Assembly: GCA_033763895.1 (NCBI GenBank)
Contig: JANRJQ010000014.1
Span: forward strand, 297,738 to 361,737
DNA length: 64,000 nucleotides
Direction: 5' to 3'
Source: Chloroherpetonaceae bacterium
GTDB lineage: Bacteria > Bacteroidota > Chlorobiia > Chlorobiales > Thermochlorobacteraceae
Position 1 is the stretch's first letter. The number at the start of each line of letters is the position of its first letter. This document shows positions 36,363-45,253 of this stretch, piece after piece. Under the pieces are notes generated by a model that made no database searches, had not been told where the DNA came from, and was given only the letters and a program-made list of their open reading frames with translations. A program made the position numbers and the translations under genes.

Positions 36363-37586
36363 ATGAACGACTTATCCAGTCTGAAAATAGACAAAAGCCC
36401 TACGACGGCACAACGGCCACAGTCTTCAGAAACATCACCACTGTTGAAATGGGGCATCATCGCTGCAATTGTCATCGTTGTGATTATTGGGTTTTTCTTT
36501 CTCAAAGATACACTCAAAGCACCGGTGGCTGTTAAGACCATTCGCGTTGAAATGTCGAACGCACGAAGCGCACAAACCGGAACGCTCACGGCATCGGGCT
36601 ATATCGTACCGCAGCGTAAAGCGTCAATCGCTTCAAAAGCAACCGGGCGCTTGGTGTGGTTGGGTGTGAAGGAAGGCGATAAAGTCAAGCAAGGTGATTT
36701 AATTGCACGCATCGAAGATGCCGATGTTTCGGCAAGGCTTTTGCAAACAAAGAGTGCGCTCTTGGCACTTCGAGCAAGGCAAATACAAGAAGAAGCGGAA
36801 GCGGAACTCGCGAAATCGGAACTTGAACGCAATCAGAAAATATTTGCGGAAGGTGGAATTTCGGCATCGCAATTTGATCAAGCAAAAAACCGGTATCGGG
36901 TTGCAGCGGCAAAGGCAGAGGCAGCGAAAGCCGATGTCGAAGCTGCCGAAGCAAGCATGCAAGCAGCGGAGGTAGAATTGCAAAACACGCGCATTGTCGC
37001 GCCCTTCAGCGGAACCATTCTAACCAAAGGAGCGGATATTGGCGAGGTGGTTTCGCCCATTTCAGGTTCGGTGCAATCGCGTGGTTTTGTGGTGTCTTTA
37101 GCGGATATGACCACATTGGAAGCTGAAACCGATGTTTCGGAATCGAACATTGCGAAAGTAAAAGTAGGCTTGCCGTGCCTCATCACGCTTGATGCATACC
37201 CACAAGTGCAGTATGAAGGAACCGTTTCCGCGATTGTTCCAACAGCGAACCGAAGCAAAGCCACGATTCTCACCAAAGTGAAATTCAAGCAGTTGGATGA
37301 ACGCGTGTTGCCAGAAATGAGCGCAAAGGTCTTGTTCTTGGAAGAGAAAAAGGAAATCGCGTCGGATACCACGGCGGCTTTAGCTATACCGCTTGATGCT
37401 ATTACCACAGTGGAGGGAAAGAAAGTGGTGTTTATTGTTGAAGAAGGCAAGGCAAGAAAGGTAGAAATCGGAACAGGCCGATTGATGGGCGAAAAAGTGG
37501 AAGTGAAATCGGGAATAACAGCCGGTCAGCGGTTGGTATTGAACCCGCCCAAAGTGCTCAGCGATGGTGATAAGGTGAGCGAGTGA
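36363..37586 (+). CDS. Periplasmic adaptor (HlyD/MacA-type) of an ABC efflux system
   Basis: A 407-aa membrane-fusion protein with one N-terminal transmembrane helix (about 30-48). Its lipoyl halves are GYIVPQRKASIASKATGRLV (about 80-99) and NTRIVAPFSGTILTKGADIG (about 212-231), separated by a long alanine-rich coiled-coil hairpin (about 120-200). A beta-barrel and membrane-proximal domain complete the layout. It would link an inner-membrane MacB-type ABC transporter to an outer-membrane channel. The ATPase and two permeases encoded downstream (39.1-43.0 kb) are the likely partners, though an unrelated AAA gene intervenes. No TolC-like gene is in the window. Confidence 0.9.
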   Translation: MNDLSSLKIDKSPTTAQRPQSSETSPLLKWGIIAAIVIVVIIGFFFLKDTLKAPVAVKTIRVEMSNARSAQTGTLTASGYIVPQRKASIASKATGRLVWLGVKEGDKVKQGDLIARIEDADVSARLLQTKSALLALRARQIQEEAEAELAKSELERNQKIFAEGGISASQFDQAKNRYRVAAAKAEAAKADVEAAEASMQAAEVELQNTRIVAPFSGTILTKGADIGEVVSPISGSVQSRGFVVSLADMTTLEAETDVSESNIAKVKVGLPCLITLDAYPQVQYEGTVSAIVPTANRSKATILTKVKFKQLDERVLPEMSAKVLFLEEKKEIASDTTAALAIPLDAITTVEGKKVVFIVEEGKARKVEIGTGRLMGEKVEVKSGITAGQRLVLNPPKVLSDGDKVSE

Positions 37587-37614
37587 GCATAAGTGAAATC
37601 GTCAGAAAACGTGT

Positions 37615-39066
37615 ATGGAAAATATTTTAGAATCATACCTTGAAAGCACTAAAGTAAAAAGGGATGACATTCAAGTTAAACTCCATCATCCAATCACTGA
37701 AGTAAAGTATCCTCAAAGGTTCATTTTTGAAGAATTAAAAGAATTAGCAAAAGGATTTTATAGAAACGGCTACGAACCCCGAATGGTCGCGCTCGCTGGG
37801 CTTCGAGGCGTGGGTAAAACAACCCTATTGTGGCAATTAGCCGAAGAAATCAGCCACGATAAAATCGAAAATATTTACTTCATTAATGTCAGTACCCTCA
37901 ATTCAATGGGTATAGACCTTCATTTAGCCCTTGATATTTTTCAAAAAAAAATTCTGAAAAAACGGTTTAGTGAATACAAAGAACCCCTCATTCTCTTTTT
38001 TGATGAAATTCAAGACGACCCCAAATGGAGCATCACGCTTAAAGTACTTTTTGAAGAAGCGCGCTCGGCATTTATTGCCGTTACAGGCTCTTCGGCGTTG
38101 CTGCTTCAAAGCACGGCCGACTTGGCAAGGCGGATGCTGACCAAAAAAGTATATCCCTTTTCATTTACAGAGTATTGTATTGCAAAAATTCAACTGAGCG
38201 AGAAGAAAAAAAAATCAGAACTTCCTTCAAAAGGGATTTCCGATGCGTTGAAAAATGCGCTGTTTTATAGTGAGACTGTCGCGGGTGCATTGAATGCGCT
38301 TAAAGCCTTAGAAATTCCGATCGAAGACTTTTTAAGATCACGAGAAAAAAATATCGACGAGGATATTCAAAAATATATCGACTATCAAAATTTTCCCGCC
38401 CTGTTATTCTACAACAATCGAAGCGCCGCCACAGTGCAACTCCAAGACTTAATTCAACGCATCATCTATACGGATATTCCTTCATTAAATAAAGAGAGAA
38501 GTGATACTCAAAAAATTGAACGGCTCTTACTGCGGCTTGCTGCATCCGATGAAATTAATCCTGAAAAATTAGCGAGTTTAATTGGGGTTAAATCCAAAGA
38601 AATCAGTGACTACTTGGAACTTCTCTCAAAGGCGGAACTCCTTCATATTCTTATGCCATACGGAGGAATTCATTCAAAAATAATGAAGAACCGAAAAGGA
38701 TATTTTATGTCGCCCTCGCTTCGGCGTGCCCTACTCATTAAGCTGCTCGGTGAACCTCTCACACCAGAGGTTCAAAGCAAACTAATTGAAGACACAGTGG
38801 TGATGGTCTTAAAAAAAATTTTTTTTTTGGCTGATACCCTCATCTCATTTACAAGCGGCTCACACGAAGCCAATCCCGATTTCATTATAGAAACGCGTGA
38901 TAGTCCTGTAATTATCGAAGTGGGAGCAACAAAGAGAAAATCACGGCAAATTGAAAATTCAGAAATCAAAAGCCGGTATGGCGTAGTAATTTCAAATGGG
39001 ATTGAAAGCCCAACGCTTGTGAGAAACGTAATTCAATTACCAATGAAATGGTTTTTAATGCTGTAG
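37615..39066 (+). CDS. AAA (AAA_14/DUF4143-type) ATPase
   Basis: A 483-aa ATPase with Walker A GLRGVGKTTLL (about 62-72), Walker B ILFFDEIQDDPKW (about 125-137) and sensor ITGSSALLLQS-like VTGSSALLL. A conserved RRMLTKKVYPFSFTEY follows, then a winged-helix region and a C-terminal nuclease-like domain (ANPDFIIETRDSPVIIEVGA, the DxExK-like core). This family is common in accessory DNA and its role is poorly known. Placed between the adaptor and the ABC ATPase, on the same strand, it looks inserted into the export operon. A poly-A/T run near 38811-38827 falls in the coding frame without breaking it. Confidence 0.85.
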   Translation: MENILESYLESTKVKRDDIQVKLHHPITEVKYPQRFIFEELKELAKGFYRNGYEPRMVALAGLRGVGKTTLLWQLAEEISHDKIENIYFINVSTLNSMGIDLHLALDIFQKKILKKRFSEYKEPLILFFDEIQDDPKWSITLKVLFEEARSAFIAVTGSSALLLQSTADLARRMLTKKVYPFSFTEYCIAKIQLSEKKKKSELPSKGISDALKNALFYSETVAGALNALKALEIPIEDFLRSREKNIDEDIQKYIDYQNFPALLFYNNRSAATVQLQDLIQRIIYTDIPSLNKERSDTQKIERLLLRLAASDEINPEKLASLIGVKSKEISDYLELLSKAELLHILMPYGGIHSKIMKNRKGYFMSPSLRRALLIKLLGEPLTPEVQSKLIEDTVVMVLKKIFFLADTLISFTSGSHEANPDFIIETRDSPVIIEVGATKRKSRQIENSEIKSRYGVVISNGIESPTLVRNVIQLPMKWFLML

Positions 39067-39114
39067 AATTAGAGAATTACTTATAAATTAAATCGAAATA
39101 AAAACAAAAAACAT

Positions 39115-39792
39115 ATGTCATTCATCAGCATCGAAAACGTCGTGAAAACCTACACCCGTGGAACCGAAACACTTAAAGTGCTAAACGGGCTAAGTTTGAA
39201 GATTGAGCAGGGCGAATTTGTCGCGCTGATGGGGCCTTCGGGCTCGGGAAAATCAACGCTGCTCAATTTCATCGGCGGCATTGATACGCCCAACAGCGGT
39301 ACGGTGAAAGTCGGCGACGATAATCTCTCTTCGCTTTCCGCCAATCAACTAACCGAATGGCGCTCGAATCATGTCGGCTTCATTTTTCAATTTTATAATC
39401 TCATTCCGGTACTGACTGCGTTTGAAAATGTCGAGCTGCCACTTGGGTTGCTGAAAATGTCGAATGAGAAGAAAAAGCAACAGGTCGAGCAGGTTTTGCA
39501 ATTGGTGAATCTTTCGGATCGCAAAGATCATTACCCGAATCAACTATCCGGAGGACAGCAGCAGCGCGTCGCGATTGCGCGAGCCGTTGCCACCGACCCA
39601 ACCGTCATCGTGGCCGACGAACCAACTGGAGATCTTGACCGCAATTCGGCCGATGAAATTCTGAAACTCATGACTCGGCTTAATAAAGAACTTGGCAAAA
39701 CCATCGTGATGGTCACGCATGACCCACACGCCGCAGGCTATGCCTCAAAACGATTTCATCTCGAAAAAGGAGAATTGACAGAAGACAAGTAA
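39115..39792 (+). CDS. MacB/LolD-type ABC transporter ATP-binding protein
   Basis: A 225-aa nucleotide-binding subunit with Walker [14 protein letters not shown]-loop [14 protein letters not shown], signature [14 protein letters not shown], Walker [13 protein letters not shown] and the switch His in VMVTHDPHA. FxxLIPxLTxxENVxLP marks the MacB/LolD/FtsE class, which drives efflux or lipoprotein release from the periplasmic side. Two FtsX-type permeases follow, so one ATPase probably serves both as a heterodimer core. Confidence 0.95.
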   Translation: MSFISIENVVKTYTRGTETLKVLNGLSLKIEQGEFVALMGPSGSGKSTLLNFIGGIDTPNSGTVKVGDDNLSSLSANQLTEWRSNHVGFIFQFYNLIPVLTAFENVELPLGLLKMSNEKKKQQVEQVLQLVNLSDRKDHYPNQLSGGQQQRVAIARAVATDPTVIVADEPTGDLDRNSADEILKLMTRLNKELGKTIVMVTHDPHAAGYASKRFHLEKGELTEDK

Positions 39793-40278
39793 GAGTAAGT
39801 CAGTTAAGAGTAAGTCAGTTAAGAGGGAAGAGTTATACAACCCCCGCTTGTCATTCCGGCTTGTCCGGAATCAAGCATGCGAAAATTGAGGTGGTTGAGC
39901 TTGTCGAAACCACCGTGTCGGGAAGGGCGGCATCTCGACAGGCTCAATGACCCTCTTCGTGCCGTCATTTCGAACGAAGCAGCGCGAAGTGAGAAATCTC
40001 GGATGTGCACAAAGTCTAAGATTTCTCGCTGTGCTCGAAATGACATAAAAGTGCTCTTTGTATCATTCAAGAAATTGAGGTGGTTGAGCCTGTCGAAACC
40101 ACCGTGTCGGTAAGGGTGGCATTTCGACGGGCTCAATGACTCCCTTCGCGAGGTCATTTCGAACGAAGCAGCGGGAAGTGAGAAATCTCTGGCTTGGGAA
40201 AAGGTTGAGATTACTTGAAGAGCGCAAAATGAGGGAATTAGTGTGTAAGAACTCGGTGAAAAAAAAATTAAATCAGGT
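39793..40278. repeat. Repeat mosaic between ABC ATPase and first permease
   Basis: 486 bases with no gene. They contain a GTCATTCCGGC...GTCCGGAAT element (39850-39871) and GGTGGTT-core-AACCACC hairpins at 39890-39914 and 40079-40103. At 39964-40044 there is a long stem-loop whose arms begin GTCATTTCGAACGAAGC and end GCTCGAAATGAC, with a second left half at 40153-40190. Half-copies of the hairpin core occur near 39930 and 40123. The short GTAAGTCAGTTAAGA is directly duplicated at 39795-39825. Confidence 0.8.
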
Positions 40279-41433
40279 ATGACATTCAAAATCATTTATC
40301 GAAATCTCCTTCGACACAAGCTTCGCACGGTGCTTACCGTAATGGGTGTGGCGATTGCCGTTTCGGCATTCGTCTTTTTGCGGACTACCATCAACATGTG
40401 GTATGTCAGTGCAGAGACATCGGCAGCGAATCGATTGGTTTCGCGCAGTTCGGTGTCGATTGTCTTTCAATTGCCGTTGGCATACAAAGAGCGAATAAAG
40501 TCGATTGAAGGCGTTGAGGAAGTCTCGTACGCCAATTGGTTCGGCGGGATATACAAAGACCCAAGTCAATTCTTTGCGCAGTTTGCGGTAGAACCCGAAA
40601 CATACTTCAAGGTATATCCGGAGTTTGTGGTTGCACCCGAAGAGATGCAAGAATTTTTAAATGATCGAACGGGCGTGATTGTTGGGCAAAAACTCGCCGA
40701 GCGATACGGATGGAAAATCGGCGATCGCATTCCTATAACCGGTACGATTTACAAGGGCGATTACACCTTTACGGTTCGCGCAATTTACAGAGGGTCAAAG
40801 CCCTCAGTCGATGAAACGGCGTTCATCTTCAATTGGAAATATTTGGATGAAACAGCCAAAAGCGTATTGCCTGAAGCGGCAGGACAGGTGGGCTGGTATG
40901 TCTTTCGAATCAAAAATCCGGATGATGCGCCAAAAGTTTGCACGGCGGTCGATGGGCTTTTTGCGAATTCGCCAAACGAAACGCTGACCGAAACGGAAAG
41001 TGCTTTTCAATTAAGTTTCATTCAAATGTCGGAGGCGATTATCGGGTCGCTCCAAGCAGTGTCGTTTGTCATCATCGCGATTATGCTTTTAGTCATTGCC
41101 AATACAATGAGCATGTCGGCCCGCGAGCGATTAAAGGACTACGCCATATTCAAAACACTGGGTTATCAAAACGGATTTATCTACACGCTTGTTGTGGGCG
41201 AAGCCACGCTGATTTCGTTTGTCGGGGCGCTATTGGGATTAATCATTGCGGCACCAATCACCAATGGTTTTGGTCAAGCCGTGGCGATGTTCTTCCCTGT
41301 GTTTGAAGTCAGCCCGCTTGTCGTGGTTGGTTCGGCGGTGGCGGCAGTCATTGCAGGGGCAGTGGCAGGGCTTGTTCCTGCAGGCAACGCCGCGAAGACG
41401 CCAATCACTGAAGGCTTAAGAGATGTGGGGTAA
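40279..41433 (+). CDS. FtsX/MacB-type ABC permease 1
   Basis: A 384-aa inner-membrane permease with the MacB layout. Helix 1 is at about 17-37, followed by a large periplasmic domain (about 40-250), then three helices (about 255-278, 305-330 and 345-375). The last loop carries ARERLKDYAIFKTLGYQNGF and the C-terminal NAAKTPITEGLRDVG coupling element. It works with the upstream ATPase and adaptor. Separation from the ATPase by repeats suggests separate, perhaps attenuated, expression. Confidence 0.9.
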   Translation: MTFKIIYRNLLRHKLRTVLTVMGVAIAVSAFVFLRTTINMWYVSAETSAANRLVSRSSVSIVFQLPLAYKERIKSIEGVEEVSYANWFGGIYKDPSQFFAQFAVEPETYFKVYPEFVVAPEEMQEFLNDRTGVIVGQKLAERYGWKIGDRIPITGTIYKGDYTFTVRAIYRGSKPSVDETAFIFNWKYLDETAKSVLPEAAGQVGWYVFRIKNPDDAPKVCTAVDGLFANSPNETLTETESAFQLSFIQMSEAIIGSLQAVSFVIIAIMLLVIANTMSMSARERLKDYAIFKTLGYQNGFIYTLVVGEATLISFVGALLGLIIAAPITNGFGQAVAMFFPVFEVSPLVVVGSAVAAVIAGAVAGLVPAGNAAKTPITEGLRDVG

Positions 41434-41852
41434 AAGAATAGAACGCGGATAACGCGGATTGAAATGATGCTCGCTTACTAAATTAAAGGCGTTTGTCATT
41501 CCGACTTGTCCGGAATTAAGCAAGCCTTTCATTTGAAGGAGTCATTTCGAACGAAGCAGCGCGAAGTGAGAAATCTCTGGTGTGCGGAAGAACTGAGATT
41601 TCTCGGTGCGAGCTTGACGAGCATCTATAATGCTAGAAATGACAAATAGATGTTCTTTGCATCATTCAAGAAATTGAGGTGGTTGAGCTTGTCGAAACCA
41701 CTGTACGCACGCTGACTTCGGGTTAATTTCGACAGGCTCAATCAACCCGAAGGTCGTGAGCAACTCATAGAAGAGCGCACCGATTTTTAATGCGCGGGTG
41801 AAGTGACACGCATGAATGAAAATTATAAAGTAACGAACAAGTAAAAATTCAA
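41434..41852. repeat. Repeat mosaic between the two ABC permease genes
   Basis: 419 bases without a gene. They contain GTCATTCCGAC...GTCCGGAAT (41495-41516), a stem-loop of the GTCATTTCGAACGAAGC family (41541-41643) whose right arm is interrupted by about 22 extra bases, a GGTGGTT-core-AACCACT hairpin (41678-41702), and a CTTCGGGTT-core-AACCCGAAG hairpin (41716-41752). The arms of the last one differ from the GGTGGTT copies but stay paired. Confidence 0.8.
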
Positions 41853-43019
41853 ATGCCAATTCCAATTAAATACTCGCTCAAAAACGTCATCATTCGCAGC
41901 CGAACCGTGGTGTTTACCATCATCGGGATTGCCTTGGTTGGTTTTGTCTTTACCGCCGTGCAGATGCTCACCGAAGGAATTCGTACAACGCTGGTTGGAA
42001 CAGGTTCAGAAAAGAATGCCATCGTTATTCAAAAGGCATCGCTTGCAGAAACAACCAGTGGTGTCGATCGTGAGCAAGCCAACATTTTGCGCACCCTTGC
42101 CGGAATTGAAAAAGATGCCAAAGGCGACCCGCTCTGTATGGCCGAGGGCGTCGTGCTCGTTACGCTGCCAAAAAAGGGAACAAGCACAAAGGTAAATGTC
42201 ACGCTGCGTGGCACAAGCGAAAAGGTATTAGAAATTAGAGATCATATCAAGCTTGCGGAAGGGCGAATGTTTACACCGGGTACAACCGAAATCGTGATTG
42301 GCAGTGGCGTTCGGCGGCTATTCGAAAATATGGAAATCGGAGGCTCGATTAATTTCTTTCAGCGCAAGTGGACTGTTGTCGGCATTATCGATGCCGGTCG
42401 TTCGGGGTTTGATTCCGAAATTTGGTGCGATGTCGTTCAAGCGCAGCAAGCTGTTCGTCGCGACGGGTTTTCTTCCTTCACCGCACGAATCAGCGATGCT
42501 TCCGCGTTCGATGCTTTCAAAGCAGCCGTCGATGCTGATAACCGCTTGAAGCTCGAAGTAAAACGCGAAAAGAAATTTTATGCCGATCAATCAGAAAACC
42601 TTGCAACCTTTGTCGGCATTTTAGGATCGATGGTATCATTTATTTTTAGCATCGGAGCGATTGTGGGAGCAATGATTACAATGTATGCTGCGGTTGCAAA
42701 TCGCACACGAGAAATCGGAACGCTGCAAGCTATTGGGTTTAAGCGCTGGGAAATCGTTATCGGATTTTTGCTTGAAGCCGAAACCATCGCGCTTTTGGGT
42801 GGATTCGTGGGCCTCATCATTGCCTCGGTGCTGACAACAGTCTCATTTTCAACCACCAACTTTGATTCGTTTAATGAAACGGAGTTTAAGTTTTCACTTA
42901 GCTCGTCGGTCATCATCAAGTCGCTTATCTTCTCTTTGGTAATGGGCTTCTTGGGCGGCGTGCTTCCAGCCATTCACGCAAGTCGTATGAAAGTGGTGGA
43001 CGCCTTGAGGAGTGTATAA
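41853..43019 (+). CDS. FtsX/MacB-type ABC permease 2
   Basis: A 388-aa permease, divergent paralogue of permease 1. Helix 1 is about 14-36, the periplasmic domain about 40-260, and helices about 263-288, 310-335 and 350-378. The cytosolic coupling loop is RTREIGTLQAIGFKRWEIV and the C-terminus is HASRMKVVDALRSV, both typical of MacB/LolC permeases. The substrate of the system is unknown. Confidence 0.9.
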   Translation: MPIPIKYSLKNVIIRSRTVVFTIIGIALVGFVFTAVQMLTEGIRTTLVGTGSEKNAIVIQKASLAETTSGVDREQANILRTLAGIEKDAKGDPLCMAEGVVLVTLPKKGTSTKVNVTLRGTSEKVLEIRDHIKLAEGRMFTPGTTEIVIGSGVRRLFENMEIGGSINFFQRKWTVVGIIDAGRSGFDSEIWCDVVQAQQAVRRDGFSSFTARISDASAFDAFKAAVDADNRLKLEVKREKKFYADQSENLATFVGILGSMVSFIFSIGAIVGAMITMYAAVANRTREIGTLQAIGFKRWEIVIGFLLEAETIALLGGFVGLIIASVLTTVSFSTTNFDSFNETEFKFSLSSSVIIKSLIFSLVMGFLGGVLPAIHASRMKVVDALRSV

Positions 43020-43039
43020 GGAATTCATCTTCATGAGAA

Positions 43040-43582
43040 ATGACGAAAGAAGAAATTATAAGTGCAATGGAAGCACTTAACGAAGTGCTTTCAAAAAAGG
43101 ATGTTTCAGGGGAATGTTGTGTTTATGGTGGAACGGTGATGTGTCTTGCGTATGATGCAAGGCCTGCGACAAAAGATGTCGATGCCGTCTTTGCGCCAAC
43201 AAAAGAATTCCGTGAAGCCATTCAGGAAGTCAGCCTAAGCAAAGGTCTTGATGACAATTGGCTCAATGATGCAGTCAAAGGATTCCTTGTTCCTCATCCA
43301 AAGGAAATCTACAAAGAATACTCTCATCTTAAACTCTTTATTCCCTCAGTGGAATATCTCATCGCGATGAAAGCATTGGCCGCACGGTTAGATACCAATG
43401 ACAAAGATGATCTTAAGTTTCTAATTCGGAAGGAGAAAATCAATTTAAGCGAAACTGTTTTTGATCTTTTGATGAAATACTATCCCAAAGCGCAGATAAA
43501 AGCGGCAACACGTTTTTTTATAGAAGAACTCTTTGATGAAATCAAACATGAAAAGACAAACCCTTCAGGAAACGAAGCTTAA
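43040..43582 (+). CDS. DUF6036-type nucleotidyltransferase
   Basis: A 180-aa protein with YGGTVMCLAYDARPATKDVD (about 30-49), the GG...DVD pattern of nucleotidyltransferase-fold proteins in the AbiEii/DUF6036 group, followed by FIPSVEYLIAMKALAARLDT and DDLKFLIRK. The group is used as toxins in toxin-antitoxin and abortive-infection pairs. It overlaps by 35 bases the next small gene, which should be the partner. Confidence 0.78.
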   Translation: MTKEEIISAMEALNEVLSKKDVSGECCVYGGTVMCLAYDARPATKDVDAVFAPTKEFREAIQEVSLSKGLDDNWLNDAVKGFLVPHPKEIYKEYSHLKLFIPSVEYLIAMKALAARLDTNDKDDLKFLIRKEKINLSETVFDLLMKYYPKAQIKAATRFFIEELFDEIKHEKTNPSGNEA

Positions 43583-43904
43583 GATTGTCTCCGACCCGAA
43601 GCACCAAATGGTGTATATAATGGATTTTGTCGATGATTTCCGCAAGGCCAAAGACCCTGCGCTTGCTGAGGATTTCATTCCTGAAGACACGCCCTTGGAT
43701 GCGCTTTTGGCGTCGATTGTCGAGGCGCTCTGCTTGGAACTGAATCTCGAACCGCCCGATGTGGTTTTTAATGTTCCGCCGCTCAAGTCCCCGTATTTTG
43801 TCTCGGGCATTGAAAGCTTAAAAGCCATCACAATCGTCGAAAGCCCAGTTACATTTAAACGACGTAATATATTCGTGTTGAAGAATTTTTTGGTGAGAGT
43901 ATAA
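43548..43904 (+). CDS. Partner (antitoxin-like) protein of the DUF6036 gene
   Basis: A 118-aa protein from the ATG at 43548. The C-terminal half reads PYFVSGIESLKAITIVESPV and then FKRRNIFVLKNFLVRV, a combination I associate with small proteins paired with nucleotidyltransferase-like toxins. No DNA-binding motif is evident. The 35-base overlap with the upstream gene implies coupled translation. The role is inferred from context. Confidence 0.6.
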   Translation: MKRQTLQETKLKIVSDPKHQMVYIMDFVDDFRKAKDPALAEDFIPEDTPLDALLASIVEALCLELNLEPPDVVFNVPPLKSPYFVSGIESLKAITIVESPVTFKRRNIFVLKNFLVRV

Positions 43905-43967
43905 TCAATTCAATTACCTTCCAAAGGATATTTTGTGATTGGATATAATTGAGAAAAAAAAGGATTT

Positions 43968-44729
43968 ATGTTTCGCCAACACGGTCATTTGCGAACCTAC
44001 GCTCATAACTTAAGGATTGCATCGTTTCTTTCATTCGTTGCCGGTTCGGTAAATTCAATCGGTTTTCTTGCTGTTGCACAGCTGACAACCAATGTTACCG
44101 GGCACTTTGCGTATTTCGTAGAAGAGGTTTTTCAGGGAGATGTGTATCAAAGTGCTATATTCTTCTTATTCATTATGTCATTTTTTGTTGGATCGTTCAT
44201 TTCAAACGTGTTGGTGGAGTGGATGGAAAAGCGAAATGAAAAGAGACTTTTTGTTTATCCTGTTATTGCCGAAAGCCTTATTCTCTTAGGAATGGCAATC
44301 TTTGGAGATGGATTAACCAAGTGGAAACCAAATGCAGTGGCAATCATTCTCCTATTTGCGATGGGATTGCAAAATTCACTCGTCACACGAATTTCAAATT
44401 CTGTGGTACGCACAACACACCTGACCGGACTTTTTACTGATCTTGGAATAGAAATCTCCCAACTCATTTTTTACAAGCAACCTGAGCAACGCACAAGGCT
44501 TTTTGGCTCAATTCGGCTTCGGTTTCAAATCATCATTTTCTTTCTCATCGGTGGATTATCAGGGGCATTTCTTTTCGGGCATTTCAAACTGTTGGGGTTG
44601 TTCCTAACCGTGATTGTTCTTGGAATCGGGTTGATATATGATGTGCTCACCATAAAAATGTTCTTTTGGGCGAAGCGAAAATTGACCAGCACCGGAGTTA
44701 TAAAAGAACAAAGAGTTAAAATAAAATAA
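43968..44729 (+). CDS. YoaK family (DUF1275) membrane protein
   Basis: A 253-aa integral membrane protein with six hydrophobic segments. It carries YoaK landmarks: LSFVAGSVNSIGFLAV with TTNVTGH just after, ALxMGLQNSLVTRISNSVVR, and TTHLTGLFTDLGIEI. These proteins are widespread and uncharacterised. RBS GGAT precedes the ATG weakly. It is followed by a DoxX gene on the same strand. Confidence 0.92.
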   Translation: MFRQHGHLRTYAHNLRIASFLSFVAGSVNSIGFLAVAQLTTNVTGHFAYFVEEVFQGDVYQSAIFFLFIMSFFVGSFISNVLVEWMEKRNEKRLFVYPVIAESLILLGMAIFGDGLTKWKPNAVAIILLFAMGLQNSLVTRISNSVVRTTHLTGLFTDLGIEISQLIFYKQPEQRTRLFGSIRLRFQIIIFFLIGGLSGAFLFGHFKLLGLFLTVIVLGIGLIYDVLTIKMFFWAKRKLTSTGVIKEQRVKIK

Positions 44730-44768
44730 TTAATACTATAAGATTCTAACACAAAACAAGAAAATGCA

Positions 44769-45146
44769 ATGAAGAATCGTAAGCTTTTTTACTGGGTTGC
44801 AACAAGTCTCTTTGCGGGATTTATGGGTATTCCGGCGATATTCGATGTCATCAAAACACCCGAAGCGGTGGCATTTATTGGGCACTTGGGCTATCCTGAG
44901 TATTTTGTTCCGTTTATTGGTGTGGCTAAAGTCTTGGGCGCGGCTGCAATCCTGATACCTCAATTCGATAAAATCAAAGAATGGGCATACGCTGGGCTTT
45001 GCTTTGACCTCATTGGCGCGGTTTATTCAAATTTAATGGTGGATGGCGCAAGTGCGGGAATGTTATTCATGATTATCCCGTTTACACTCTTAGCGGTTTC
45101 ATATCACTTGAATCAAAAAGTAAACGCTGAAGTAAAAACCGCTTAG
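44769..45146 (+). CDS. DoxX-like membrane protein
   Basis: A 125-aa protein with four helices in the DoxX-like layout: FYWVATSLFAGFMGIPAI (about 7-24), GYPEYFVPFIGVAKVLGAAA (about 41-60), WAYAGLCFDLIGAVYSN and MLFMIIPFTLLAVSYHL. The GYPxYxxxxxGxxKxLGxxAxLxP motif is typical. The role is unknown; related proteins are quinol oxidase-associated or stress-linked. It is 39 bases from yoaK. Confidence 0.88.
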   Translation: MKNRKLFYWVATSLFAGFMGIPAIFDVIKTPEAVAFIGHLGYPEYFVPFIGVAKVLGAAAILIPQFDKIKEWAYAGLCFDLIGAVYSNLMVDGASAGMLFMIIPFTLLAVSYHLNQKVNAEVKTA

Positions 45147-45253
45147 CATAATTCCCCTCAAGCATCCCTCGAAGTTGGGCAATGAATATGCCTAAACCTC
45201 TCCGGTTTTGTTGTACTTGGTTCGCAGGAGCAAAGAAGTAACAGCATCATTCA

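Noticed and set aside
36685..37450. Several antisense frames over the adaptor gene
   Set aside because: They mirror the alanine/glutamate-rich coiled coil; Cys/Arg-rich products without family likeness.
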